From NCBI GenBank assembly GCA_937891765.1, contig CALAGQ010000124.1:1-64000 (forward strand): DNA of 64,000 nt. Reading direction: 5' to 3'. Both the position numbers and the translations under genes were made by a program. This document shows, one piece after another, positions 1 through 7,712 of the stretch. Every line of letters begins with the position of its first letter. The stretch's first letter is position 1. This DNA is from an uncultured Nitrospina sp. Its GTDB lineage: Bacteria > Nitrospinota > Nitrospinia > Nitrospinales > VA-1. The notes under the pieces are model-generated. The model saw only the letters and a program-made list of their open reading frames with translations. It was not told where the DNA came from and made no database searches.

Positions 1-78
1 CTTTAGAAAAACATTCAAGAAATACAGTGAAAACGCGCCCTATTTTTTGAAATGGGGTCTCTGGTGACTCGATAAGGT

Positions 79-107
79 TTGAATTAAAACGCTTTAACGG
101 TTATGAT
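79..107 (+). promoter_or_regulatory. Putative sigma-70 promoter of the msbA-like gene
   Basis: A -35 box TTGAAT (79-84) and a -10 box TATGAT (102-107) are separated by exactly 17 bases. The expected transcription start is near 114, leaving a leader of about 80 bases before the ATG at 194. The rest of 1-193 shows no coding sequence I can support. Confidence 0.55.
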
Positions 108-193
108 ACCCGCCTGAAAAATATCTAAAAACAAAGTGGTTCAGGGAGTTTTTCTTTGAACTTAAAGGGTCTTAAAATACCGTTTATTGTGGA

Positions 194-1933
194 ATGAAAG
201 AATTTCGTAAAATCCTGAAATACGCCAGGCCGTATACCAAAAGTCTTATTTTTGCGTTTCTTTGCCTGGCTTTGACCTCGTTGATCAATCTGGTATTGCC
301 TTTGATCGTCCGCAATATGATCAACGCCGTGATTGTATTAAAAGACAGCAAGGTGCTGGATGGCCTGGCGTGGGACTTGATCATTATCATCGGTCTGCAG
401 GCGGCATTTGCGGTCACGCATAATTATATTTTTGGTTTCGTGGGTCACAGGATGACCACGGATTTTCGCATCGAATTTTTTTCCCATATTCAATCCCTTT
501 CATTGCGCTTTTTTCAGGAACGCCGGGTGGGAGAAATTTTATCCCGCATGAGCAATGATATATCTGTGATCGAGAATGCTTTGGTGACTATTCCTGTCGC
601 CCTGCTGCGCCAAAGCATCACCTTGCTCGGGGCCCTGACGATCATTCTGTATCTGAACTGGAAATTGACCGGACTTATTTTATTGATCCTGCCACCTTTG
701 ATGATTTTTGCCCGGGTGTTTGGGCGGCGGTTAAAAATGTTTTCAGAAAAACTGCAGGATCAAGTGGCGCAGGCGGTGGTGGTTCTTGAAGAGGTGATAT
801 CGTCCATCAAGATTGTTAAGTCCTTCACCCGCGAGCCTTATGAGCGTGACCGTTTTCAGAACAAAATTGAAACGGCTTTCGAAAGAGCAGTGGACAAGCT
901 CAAGGTGTCGTCATTTTTTGGTCCGTTCATACTTGGGCTCACCTTTCTGGTTTCCGCGTTGTTGATCTGGTATGGCGGCTATCAGGTGATGCAAGGGACG
1001 ACGACCCCCGGCGAGCTGGCGGCTTTTTTCCTGTATGCCCTGATCATTGCGGGCCCGATCGGAACGTTTGTCCGACTGTATACCCAGATTCAGGAAGCCT
1101 CGGGTGCCATCCGCAGGGTCTATGACATTCTCGATACCGTGCCGATGATTCAGAACCCGGAGAATCCTGTTGCGCTTGGAAATTTAACGGGACGCATTCA
1201 GTTCGAAAATGTTTCTTTTGGTTACCGGGACACTGCGGAGGTGATTCATGATGTCAGTCTTGATGTGCTGCCAGGGCAGACCGCCGCTTTGGTTGGGCCC
1301 AGCGGGGCCGGCAAGTCCACCCTCATCAAACTGCTGTTCCGTTTTTTTGATCCGTCTTCAGGGGCCATTCGCCTGGACGAGCACGATATTCGCACTCTGG
1401 ATCGACAAAGTTTTCTCAGTCAGATTGCTCTGGTTCCCCAAGAAACGCTGCTGTTTGGAGGAACGGTGAAGGAAAATATTCTTTATGGAAAGCTTGATGC
1501 GACAGACGCGGAGCTTAAAGAGGCCGCGCAAAAAGCCAACGCGCATGAGTTCATCATGAATATGGAAAAAGGTTACGACACGGTTGTTGGTGAGAAGGGA
1601 GCGAAACTTTCTGGAGGAGAAAGGCAGAGGATAGCCATCGCCCGGGCCATTTTGAAGGACCCGAAAATTCTGGTTCTGGATGAAGCGACTTCTTCTTTGG
1701 ATAATCGGTCCGAATCTCTCATCCAGGATGCTTTGGAAACTTTAATGGCTCACCGTACGACTTTTATTGTCGCGCATCGCCTGAGCACCATCCATAAAGC
1801 GGATCAGATTATTGTTCTGGATAAAGGGAGCATTGTTGAAGCGGGTCAGCATGAGGACTTAATGAATCACAAAGGCCTGTACCACAACCTGTATACCCTG
1901 AAAATGTTTGATCCTACTGCGCATGAGGCCTGA
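194..1933 (+). CDS. msbA: Lipid A export ABC transporter, MsbA-like (fused permease and ATPase)
   Basis: Half-transporter of 579 residues. Residues 1 to about 320 form a six-helix exporter membrane domain. The ATPase domain follows, with Walker A GPSGAGKST near 368, the signature LSGGERQR near 472, Walker B ILVLDEATSS near 493 and the switch histidine in AHRLS near 527. The protein should work as a homodimer in the inner membrane. The family includes MsbA, which flips lipid A-core, but also other type-I exporters, so the substrate is inferred. Support for MsbA comes from LPS genes elsewhere in the window (lpxK, waaA), though none is adjacent. The ATG at 194 has no clear ribosome binding site but matches the usual N-terminus length. 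No frame disruption is seen. Confidence 0.8.
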   Translation: MKEFRKILKYARPYTKSLIFAFLCLALTSLINLVLPLIVRNMINAVIVLKDSKVLDGLAWDLIIIIGLQAAFAVTHNYIFGFVGHRMTTDFRIEFFSHIQSLSLRFFQERRVGEILSRMSNDISVIENALVTIPVALLRQSITLLGALTIILYLNWKLTGLILLILPPLMIFARVFGRRLKMFSEKLQDQVAQAVVVLEEVISSIKIVKSFTREPYERDRFQNKIETAFERAVDKLKVSSFFGPFILGLTFLVSALLIWYGGYQVMQGTTTPGELAAFFLYALIIAGPIGTFVRLYTQIQEASGAIRRVYDILDTVPMIQNPENPVALGNLTGRIQFENVSFGYRDTAEVIHDVSLDVLPGQTAALVGPSGAGKSTLIKLLFRFFDPSSGAIRLDEHDIRTLDRQSFLSQIALVPQETLLFGGTVKENILYGKLDATDAELKEAAQKANAHEFIMNMEKGYDTVVGEKGAKLSGGERQRIAIARAILKDPKILVLDEATSSLDNRSESLIQDALETLMAHRTTFIVAHRLSTIHKADQIIVLDKGSIVEAGQHEDLMNHKGLYHNLYTLKMFDPTAHEA

Positions 1934-2039
1934 GCTTGTGATTTTGCCTGAGAGAACTTGAGTTCCCGCATTGCATATGTATATATCCGATTATCTGTTT
2001 AGAGTTGAACCATGTAGGTGAGAAGGGGGGTGGAAGAGG

Positions 2040-2453
2040 TTACTCTCCCGGATCGGCGCCAATTAAAAACCCGATCAAATGCGACTTTTTCTCTGCATCG
2101 CCGCGGTAATAGACGCGCACCAATCGTTGTATCAATTCATTCAATGTTGGGTCTTCCCCGTAAGTTTCCATGGCCTCATTAACGCAAGGCTCTTCGCCGC
2201 CCGGGACGTGTTGCGTTTTTCGGATAGGCCCCTTGCCCGTTAACAGCCAGATAATATTCAGGTCTGTATGTTGATAAAGTTTTGCGATCGTGTCAGCCGA
2301 AGGCAAAGACTTGTTATTTTCAATATCCGATAAAGATCCCTGAGAAATTCTGATCAATTTTGCCAGTTCGAAAGATTTGAGAGGCAAAGATTTTCTCCAC
2401 TGGCGGAGTCGCGACCCCAAAAATTTTGCTGCGCCTGATTTTTTTTCTTGCAT
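2040..2453 (-). CDS. XRE-family helix-turn-helix regulator, phage CI-like N-terminal domain
   Basis: About 137 residues. Residues 10-75 make a lambda-repressor-like helix-turn-helix: SFELAKLIRISQGSLSDIEN is the recognition region, followed by LNIIWLLTGKG, a phrase typical of the Bac_CI_repr class. The C-terminal 60 residues are unlike a LexA/CI protease domain, so dimerisation and induction differ from phage CI. I chose the ATG at 2453; the reading frame extends upstream only to a TTG at 2468. The gene is alone, convergent with the msbA-like gene, and faces an intergenic dyad (2571-2592) that could be its own operator. Nothing phage-related surrounds it. Its targets are unknown. Confidence 0.7.
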   Translation of the reverse strand: MQEKKSGAAKFLGSRLRQWRKSLPLKSFELAKLIRISQGSLSDIENNKSLPSADTIAKLYQHTDLNIIWLLTGKGPIRKTQHVPGGEEPCVNEAMETYGEDPTLNELIQRLVRVYYRGDAEKKSHLIGFLIGADPGE

Positions 2454-2812
2454 TTTACTGTACACCAAATTTAATTAATAATGCCCTAGCTGCAACCTTG
2501 GATAGTTTAGGCCCAGAAGCCCACAACCAAGCCTCAGGCGCATATCGATGCGTCTGCAACGAGAGTTTTTTCTAGTTTTTAGGAAAACTAGAGAACCTGA
2601 TTCCCCAAAGCTTCAGCATGTAACCAAGTTCGAGCGGGAAAGCATAGGAACAAAACATTGGAGGCTATCTAACTTTACAATCGTTTGTACTTCTATCATT
2701 CCCCAAATTACCACAGCCGTCAATCTTTTTTCAGGTTTTTGCCGTTTCAAAATTTTTACATCTCTATATACATATTTTTATGACACAAAAGTTAGTGTTT
2801 ATGAGTGGTTGT
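2454..2812. other. Intergenic region, no gene supported
   Basis: This 359-base stretch lies between the start of the XRE gene and the end of the membrane glycosyltransferase gene. A plus-strand reading frame (2548-2844) crosses it but lacks a ribosome binding site, has an unstructured composition and overlaps the neighbouring gene, so I do not call it. The only structure seen is the dyad at 2571-2592. Confidence 0.5.
2571..2592. promoter_or_regulatory. Perfect 9-bp dyad, possible operator of the XRE regulator
   Basis: TCTAGTTTT and AAAACTAGA are exact inverted repeats around a 4-base spacer (TAGG). The dyad lies about 120 bases upstream of the regulator start. CI-like proteins bind such dyads as dimers, so an autoregulatory site is plausible. 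It could equally be a weak hairpin. Confidence 0.35.
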
Positions 2813-4444
2813 TCAGAAACCCAAGGGTGAGAGGGAATTTTTAGGCAGAAGGATTTGAAAAAAGCCCACTTGTTCCTGAAAGGAATAATTTTCTACCAAA
2901 AATTCGTAAAGACGGGGAGCGTAGCGGGAGAGCCTTCTCTCTTCCTTCCCATCAATAGCGATGTCCACATAAACCACCAATTTGGGTGGCCGATTTTTTA
3001 ATAGTTTCACCAACTGCTTTTCTTTTTCCTCCTCAAGCATGCCTGGCAAAACCCATTCATAGGGAGTCGGGTTGACCCGATCAGAAAGAAAGTAAAAAAC
3101 AGGGTTCAGCGGTAGAGCCAGAATGGTATCCCCTTTTTGGGAGTACAGATTTATTTTTTCTACGACCTCCTTGATCCATTTGGCTTCCTGGGGGTTGGTA
3201 TAAACATCCACTTTATCCAGCGAGAGGCGGGTGGTCTCCAGCTTTATAGCGCCTATGCTCCCGGCATAAAAACCGTGATGGGTGTTCATCTCGAAATAAA
3301 ACAGGAAGGGTAGAAAAACGGTGAGAAGGTTCAAGGACAACCGGGTGAAAAAGCCGTATTGTCCAGCGGCATCTCGAAAAGAAAGCATCCTGATTCGATA
3401 CAACAAATAACAAAACAGCAGATAGAAAGGAGGCAGGGTTCTCAGCAGGTTGTCAAATCCTGCCCGCCATATTACCAGGCCAAAGGCGCAAACACCGAAT
3501 AGCAGAACGGCAATGACCATCAGATTGTCGATGTGAAACGTTCTCTTCTTAAGTATGAGTTGGTAAAAAAGCAAGACCGCCACAACGCCATAGGTGAAAA
3601 TGGGCAGGTAGAACAAAGCCCTTTCAAACATCTGGTGGACCCCCACTTCTTTGAGGAGCACGAGAAAGGGGAAAATTTCTGGAAACGGATTCCCCCAGAC
3701 CTCATGCGCATTGACCACCAGTTTGAACACTTGCGTGAAGTAGCCATCCTGTCCCAGATAGATGGCGAACCCGATCACCACGACCGAAACCCCACCTGCC
3801 AGATAATAAGCCTTAGATGACGACGTTCCTTTTTCCGGTAAAAAATGCAAATCCCAGCATTTCTGGCTGAGCAACAAGGCGAGCACTGTCAGGCTGATAA
3901 GTATTGAAAAAAGGGTCACTTCAAACTTGAAATAGGCGCTTAAAAAAATGCCCACGCCCAACCACGCCAGAGAAGCCAGATTTCTTTTTTCCAAAAAGTT
4001 TGTAATGAGGTACAGGTTGAGAACGACAAAAAAAGTGTAGAAACGGTTGTAATACATCGAAGGCGCAGAGAGCATGCAGAAGGCCGCCAGCAGGGCGAAG
4101 CCGGCGGGCATGATTTTCCGCCCGATAGAATAGATCATCAAGACCATAGATGGAGTGATGAGCAGGACACCGATGCGCAGGCTTTGAATTTCTACCCCGA
4201 ATAGCTTGAAAAACAGCATTCCATACCAATACCGACCGGGGAGGTAGCCATTGGGATTGAAGTCCACGAGAGCCCTTTCCCCGTTAAGAGTTCTCAAGGT
4301 CCCATTGGCGTACCCCCCTTCGTCCCAAATATTCAATCCATATCGGGAGAAGGACCAGAAGTAGGCCGCCAAGGCCACATAGAGTAAAGAAACCAGACCC
4401 CATCGTCTGGCAAAGGGCGGGATGTTTTCGCAAGGGTTATTCAT
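2813..4444 (-). CDS. Polytopic membrane glycosyltransferase (GT-C, ArnT/PMT type)
   Basis: A 543-residue integral membrane protein with about ten to twelve hydrophobic segments and a soluble C-terminal part (from about residue 415). The first luminal loop after the first helix contains NIWDEGGYANG; an acidic pair in this position (D-E here) is the catalytic signature of GT-C enzymes such as ArnT and dolichyl-phosphate mannosyltransferases, which move a sugar from a polyprenyl-phosphate carrier in the periplasm. The acceptor cannot be read from the sequence. The gene ends two bases before nagZ and both lie on the minus strand with nagZ upstream, so they probably share a transcript. The hydrophobic pattern and loop support the class, not a specific substrate. 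Confidence 0.65.
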   Translation of the reverse strand: MNNPCENIPPFARRWGLVSLLYVALAAYFWSFSRYGLNIWDEGGYANGTLRTLNGERALVDFNPNGYLPGRYWYGMLFFKLFGVEIQSLRIGVLLITPSMVLMIYSIGRKIMPAGFALLAAFCMLSAPSMYYNRFYTFFVVLNLYLITNFLEKRNLASLAWLGVGIFLSAYFKFEVTLFSILISLTVLALLLSQKCWDLHFLPEKGTSSSKAYYLAGGVSVVVIGFAIYLGQDGYFTQVFKLVVNAHEVWGNPFPEIFPFLVLLKEVGVHQMFERALFYLPIFTYGVVAVLLFYQLILKKRTFHIDNLMVIAVLLFGVCAFGLVIWRAGFDNLLRTLPPFYLLFCYLLYRIRMLSFRDAAGQYGFFTRLSLNLLTVFLPFLFYFEMNTHHGFYAGSIGAIKLETTRLSLDKVDVYTNPQEAKWIKEVVEKINLYSQKGDTILALPLNPVFYFLSDRVNPTPYEWVLPGMLEEEKEKQLVKLLKNRPPKLVVYVDIAIDGKEERRLSRYAPRLYEFLVENYSFQEQVGFFQILLPKNSLSPLGF

Positions 4445-4446
4445 TT

Positions 4447-5574
4447 TTATTCTTTGAAAAACGCCCGCATCTCCCGGGCGAGACTCTGGTTTTCCTTTAA
4501 GATATTTTCAAAATTCAGATCATCTTCTTTCGGGGCTGCCAGTTTTTCTTTCACCTTGAAAATTCGTGCCAGAGATTGGTCGATGCTGGTGCGGGGAATT
4601 TTCCCGCTTTCAATGTCGATCATCATTGCGTTCTGCAAGGCGCGCACTTTTTCCAAGTCATGGCAAATGAGGAAGAGATCAATGCTGGCCCGGGTTCCCA
4701 ACTCAGGAATGGATTCCACCTGGTCTTCGATGGCTTGCATCTCCAGATCGTCAGACATAATCAGTCCGTCAAAGTGCAGAGAGTTTCTCAATACATCATT
4801 CATGATGGTGCGGGAGAATGTAGCGGGGCGCTCGGCATCCCAGGCCGGGTAGACCACATGTGCCGTCATGATGACTTCCAATCCCTGCCTGACGGCATGA
4901 GCGAAGGGGACCAATTCGGTTTGCTCTAATGACTCCAGCGCCCGCTCAACTCTGGGTAGAGTGAGATGAGAGTCCTGCGAGGTGTCGCCGTGACCGGGAA
5001 AATGTTTGCCGACAGGAAGGACCCCGGCGTCATAAAATCCGCGAATCACTTCAGCTCCCAACCGCGCCACCTTCTCAGGGTCGCTGTCCAGAGCCCTGTG
5101 TCCAATGATCGGGTTTGCCGGATTAGAATGGACATCGAGAACCGGCGCATAATCCATATTCACTCCGACCGCACGCATTTCTTTTCCCATTGCCAGCCCG
5201 AACCGGTAAGCCAGCTCATTCGAGTCGGCCTGCCCCAGAGAAGACATGGGGGGGAACTGGGTGAACGGTGCGCCCAGCCTGGCTACCCTGCCCCCTTCCT
5301 GATCCACCGAAATGAATAGCGGGGGAATCTCTGCATTGTCAGTGGTCAAGGACTGAAGGTCGGTGATCAATTGCCGCAACTGAGCGGGATTTTTATAATT
5401 GCGCTCGAACAAAATCAATCCGCCAATGCCCTGATCAATAATCAGTGCCTCGGTGCGGGCGTTGAGGGTGGTTCCCTCAAACCCTGATACAATCATTTGG
5501 CCGGTCTGTTGTTTCAGCGAAAGCAAATGGAGTCTTAAGTCAGGAAAGAGTTGATGAACAGGCCAGATAGGCAC
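4447..5574 (-). CDS. nagZ: Beta-N-acetylhexosaminidase NagZ (glycoside hydrolase family 3)
   Basis: Cytoplasmic enzyme of peptidoglycan recycling that removes N-acetylglucosamine from anhydromuropeptides. The 375-residue protein has the family hallmarks: DQEGGRVARL (91-100), KHFPGHGDTSQDSH (190-203) carrying the catalytic histidine of the mobile loop, and MSDDLEM (273-279) carrying the nucleophilic aspartate. The reading frame starts at a GTG (5574) without a visible ribosome binding site. Homologues usually start close to the GQM-IVSGF segment, so the ATG for residue 27 is an alternative. It is divergent from the ketoacyl synthase gene across 75 bases and followed directly by the glycosyltransferase gene. 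Products of NagZ can signal beta-lactamase induction in some bacteria; nothing here tests that. Confidence 0.9.
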   Translation of the reverse strand: MPIWPVHQLFPDLRLHLLSLKQQTGQMIVSGFEGTTLNARTEALIIDQGIGGLILFERNYKNPAQLRQLITDLQSLTTDNAEIPPLFISVDQEGGRVARLGAPFTQFPPMSSLGQADSNELAYRFGLAMGKEMRAVGVNMDYAPVLDVHSNPANPIIGHRALDSDPEKVARLGAEVIRGFYDAGVLPVGKHFPGHGDTSQDSHLTLPRVERALESLEQTELVPFAHAVRQGLEVIMTAHVVYPAWDAERPATFSRTIMNDVLRNSLHFDGLIMSDDLEMQAIEDQVESIPELGTRASIDLFLICHDLEKVRALQNAMMIDIESGKIPRTSIDQSLARIFKVKEKLAAPKEDDLNFENILKENQSLAREMRAFFKE

Positions 5575-5649
5575 TGGGGCATCGTTGCCCGGTTCGGCAC
5601 CCGTATGTTACCATAACTTAATAACATCAATTAGGAAGTCATTTTATAT

Positions 5650-6900
5650 ATGCTTAGAAGAGTGGTGATTACCGGACTCGGGGCCGTCAGCCCGAACGGG
5701 ATAGGATTAAAAAATTTCTGGGAAAATACCTGCAAAGGTATCAGCGGTATAGACCGTATCGCCAGCTTCGATGCGTCGGCCCTGACCTGCCAGATCGCCG
5801 GTGAAGTGAGCCAGTTCGACCCATCGCTTTATTACTCGACATCAGATCTAAAAAAATTGCCGCGCTCTGTCCCCTTGGCGGTTGCCGCCACTCAGGAAGC
5901 GTTAGCTAATGGCGGGATTGATCTCACGGCTTTCTCCGAAGAAGATTTTGAGAGCTTGGGCGTGCTGGTCGGTAGCGGCGGGTCCGGATTCGACTTCTCA
6001 GAGAAACAATTCGAAATTTATTTTTCTAAACAGAAAAACAAGATCAGTCCGTATGCGATCTCGAACTCACTGGTCGGTATGTTGTCGAGCGAAATTTCCA
6101 TGTACTTCGGCTTTCAGGGCCGTAGCCATGTCATCTCCAACGGATGCACCAGTTCCTCCGACGCTTTGGGTTATGCCTTCAACACCATAAGGTTCGGGCA
6201 GGAAGACTGGTTCGTTTCGGGCGGAGTGGAATCTTGTGTCACCCCGGCGATGATGTCGGGATTCGAAAGAATGAAGGTGAATCCCATGAACTATAACGAC
6301 GCGCCGACACGGGGGTCGCGTCCGTTCAATAAAGACCGGGAAGGGTTCGTGTTGGCGGAAGGTGCATGGACAGTGATACTCGAAGAACTCGAACACGCCA
6401 AAGCGCGCGGTGCAGAAATCATTGCCGAAGTTGTGGGCTACGGCACCACCTGCGATGCCTACCACCGCGTCGCCATCATGCCCGACGGCAAACAATCATC
6501 AAGAGCTTTGAGCCTGGCTTTGAAAGACGCGAAAGTGAATAAAGATGAAGTGGACTATATCAATTTCCACGGCACTTCAACCATGCTCAACGACAAAGTC
6601 GAAACCTTGGCGGTCAAGCGCACGTTTAATAGTCATGCCATGAACATCCCGTCCAGTTCCACCAAGTCCATGGTCGGCCACCCGCAAGGCGCATCCGGAG
6701 CGCTGGGTGTGACGGTTTCTGCCTTGTCCCTGAAAAACGACATCATGACCCCCACCATCAATATGGAAAATCCCGACCCGGAATGCGATATGGATTATGT
6801 TTCGAATGTAGGAAGAGAAGGCAAACTGAATGTCGCCATCAGCAACTGCATCTCCTTCGGCTCAAAAAACTCCGCCATAGTCCTGAAGAAGTTCCACTAG
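5650..6900 (+). CDS. Beta-ketoacyl-ACP synthase, FabF-related
   Basis: A 416-residue thiolase-fold condensing enzyme. The catalytic triad of elongating ketosynthases is present: Cys166 in SNGCTSSSDAL, His307 in NFHGTSTMLND and His344 in KSMVGHPQGASGA. The cysteine context differs from the housekeeping FabF consensus (TACATG), and no acyl carrier protein, FabG or FabD gene is next to it. A specialised role in a secondary lipid or polyene pathway is therefore as likely as bulk fatty acid elongation. The start follows AGGA at 5632-5635 with a rather long spacer. The stop codon TAG abuts a dispersed repeat (6901-6973). Confidence 0.8.
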   Translation: MLRRVVITGLGAVSPNGIGLKNFWENTCKGISGIDRIASFDASALTCQIAGEVSQFDPSLYYSTSDLKKLPRSVPLAVAATQEALANGGIDLTAFSEEDFESLGVLVGSGGSGFDFSEKQFEIYFSKQKNKISPYAISNSLVGMLSSEISMYFGFQGRSHVISNGCTSSSDALGYAFNTIRFGQEDWFVSGGVESCVTPAMMSGFERMKVNPMNYNDAPTRGSRPFNKDREGFVLAEGAWTVILEELEHAKARGAEIIAEVVGYGTTCDAYHRVAIMPDGKQSSRALSLALKDAKVNKDEVDYINFHGTSTMLNDKVETLAVKRTFNSHAMNIPSSSTKSMVGHPQGASGALGVTVSALSLKNDIMTPTINMENPDPECDMDYVSNVGREGKLNVAISNCISFGSKNSAIVLKKFH

Positions 6901-6973
6901 CCACTAGGCGTGGGGCCAGCATGGCGGTCGCATAGCGTCACCGCCTATTGCCCCCGGTGGCTCACCGGGCAGG
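6901..6973. repeat. R1 dispersed palindromic repeat, copy 1
   Basis: Contains the R1 core CTAGGCGTGGGGCCAGC and a hairpin built on GGCGGT...ACCGCC, the latter shared with 32010-32058. A second hairpin CCCGGTG/CACCGGG ends against the stop codon of the small minus-strand gene. It fills the whole gap between two convergent genes. Confidence 0.7.
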
Positions 6974-7225
6974 CTATCGGTAAGGCATGTTGTTGCCGGC
7001 CAGTTGTTTTACGATATCGGCTTCGAACTGGTTTTCGACTCGGACGAATTCTTCGAACTCACGCGGACTTTTGAACTCGAACACTTTCGGTTCTTTTTGT
7101 CCACAGATTTCTTCGTCTTGTTCTACGGTTAACATATTATTTTCTACCGACCGTATCACGAACTTTTTCCGCGTATTAAACTTGGTAAAAATTTCCCGAT
7201 AGACCGGTTCTAGATTGAGTGCCAT
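6974..7225 (-). CDS. Small conserved-looking hypothetical protein (83 residues)
   Basis: I do not recognise the family. The gene is credible because AGGAG lies 8 bases before the ATG at 7225 and the codon use resembles its neighbours. The product is soluble and charged, with one cysteine (ICGQKEPK). The second half (residues 50-75) is rich in Phe and Glu and probably helical. It is convergent with the ketoacyl synthase gene and separated from it only by an R1 repeat. No signal peptide or membrane segment is present. Confidence 0.6.
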   Translation of the reverse strand: MALNLEPVYREIFTKFNTRKKFVIRSVENNMLTVEQDEEICGQKEPKVFEFKSPREFEEFVRVENQFEADIVKQLAGNNMPYR

Positions 7226-7395
7226 GAAACGTCTCCTGCTAAATATTTGTATCAGTTGTTGAGTATTATAATTTTAGCTTTCTGGGATTGCAAAATCAAA
7301 CAAATTGCGGCGTGCCGCCGCTGGCGACTGGCAATAGATTTGTCCTGCTTTCAATGGACCTCTCGGCTTAAGATGCCTTTACCCCTTCTGGTTAT

Positions 7396-7501
7396 CCCCT
7401 CCCTTCATAGGGAGGGGGCTGGGGAGGGTTGGCTGGTTTTGGGTTGAGGAAAAACTCTGCCTTGCTCAAGAAGAAATCAAACCCTCCCTATGAAGGGAGG
7501 G
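7396..7501. repeat. Inverted pair of 20-bp palindromic repeats
   Basis: CCCTCCCTTCATAGGGAGGG (7397-7416) recurs as its exact reverse complement at 7482-7501. Each arm is itself an 8-bp hairpin with a 4-base loop (CCCTCCCT/AGGGAGGG). The arrangement of two inverted REP-like units around a 65-base spacer resembles a BIME or a small non-autonomous element. Confidence 0.7.
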
Positions 7502-7613
7502 AATCATCTTTTTCATCTGCGTTCATCTGTGTTTGTGATATCCCCAACATTAACTTCATGCCCTGAAGGGGTACATCTGTGGTTAACAGTTTGAAAAAAA
7601 TATGTTAGGCTGT

Positions 7614-7680
7614 GCCCAGTAACGCGGTGAGTGATTCCTTCCACCGTTCTGTCAGGTTTCACCTGCCGCCCTTTCTGGGC
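7614..7680. other. Possible structured RNA or terminator, three-stem arrangement
   Basis: GCCCAG (7614-7619) pairs with CTGGGC (7675-7680) and encloses two hairpins, CGGTG/CACCG (7625-7646) and CAGGT-TTC-ACCTG (7653-7665). On the plus strand the closing stem is followed by TCTTTTTATTATTT. This could be a small RNA with its own terminator, a leader of the downstream gene, or another repeat. I compared it by eye with SRP, 6S, tmRNA, RNase P and common riboswitch cores and found no match. Confidence 0.35.
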
Positions 7681-7712
7681 TCTTTTTATTATTTCTTCTT
7701 ACTTTTCTTACC

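Larger units (their letters stand above)
7226..7712. other. Repeat-rich intergenic region
   Basis: This 487-base gap between divergent genes contains the inverted repeat pair at 7396-7501 and a compact set of hairpins at 7614-7680. No coding sequence is supported. A short plus-strand frame at 7247-7447 reads through the repeat and is rejected. Confidence 0.6.

Noticed and set aside
2548..2844. 98-codon plus-strand frame
   Set aside because: No ribosome binding site, biased composition, and it overlaps the end of the membrane glycosyltransferase gene.
7396..7501. Considered as a CRISPR-like array
   Set aside because: Only two units, in inverted rather than direct orientation, and no cas genes.
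7614..7680. Considered as SRP (4.5S) RNA on either strand
   Set aside because: The invariant GGAAGGAAGCAG apical region is not present; only GGAAGGAATCAC is seen on the minus strand, without the required helix.
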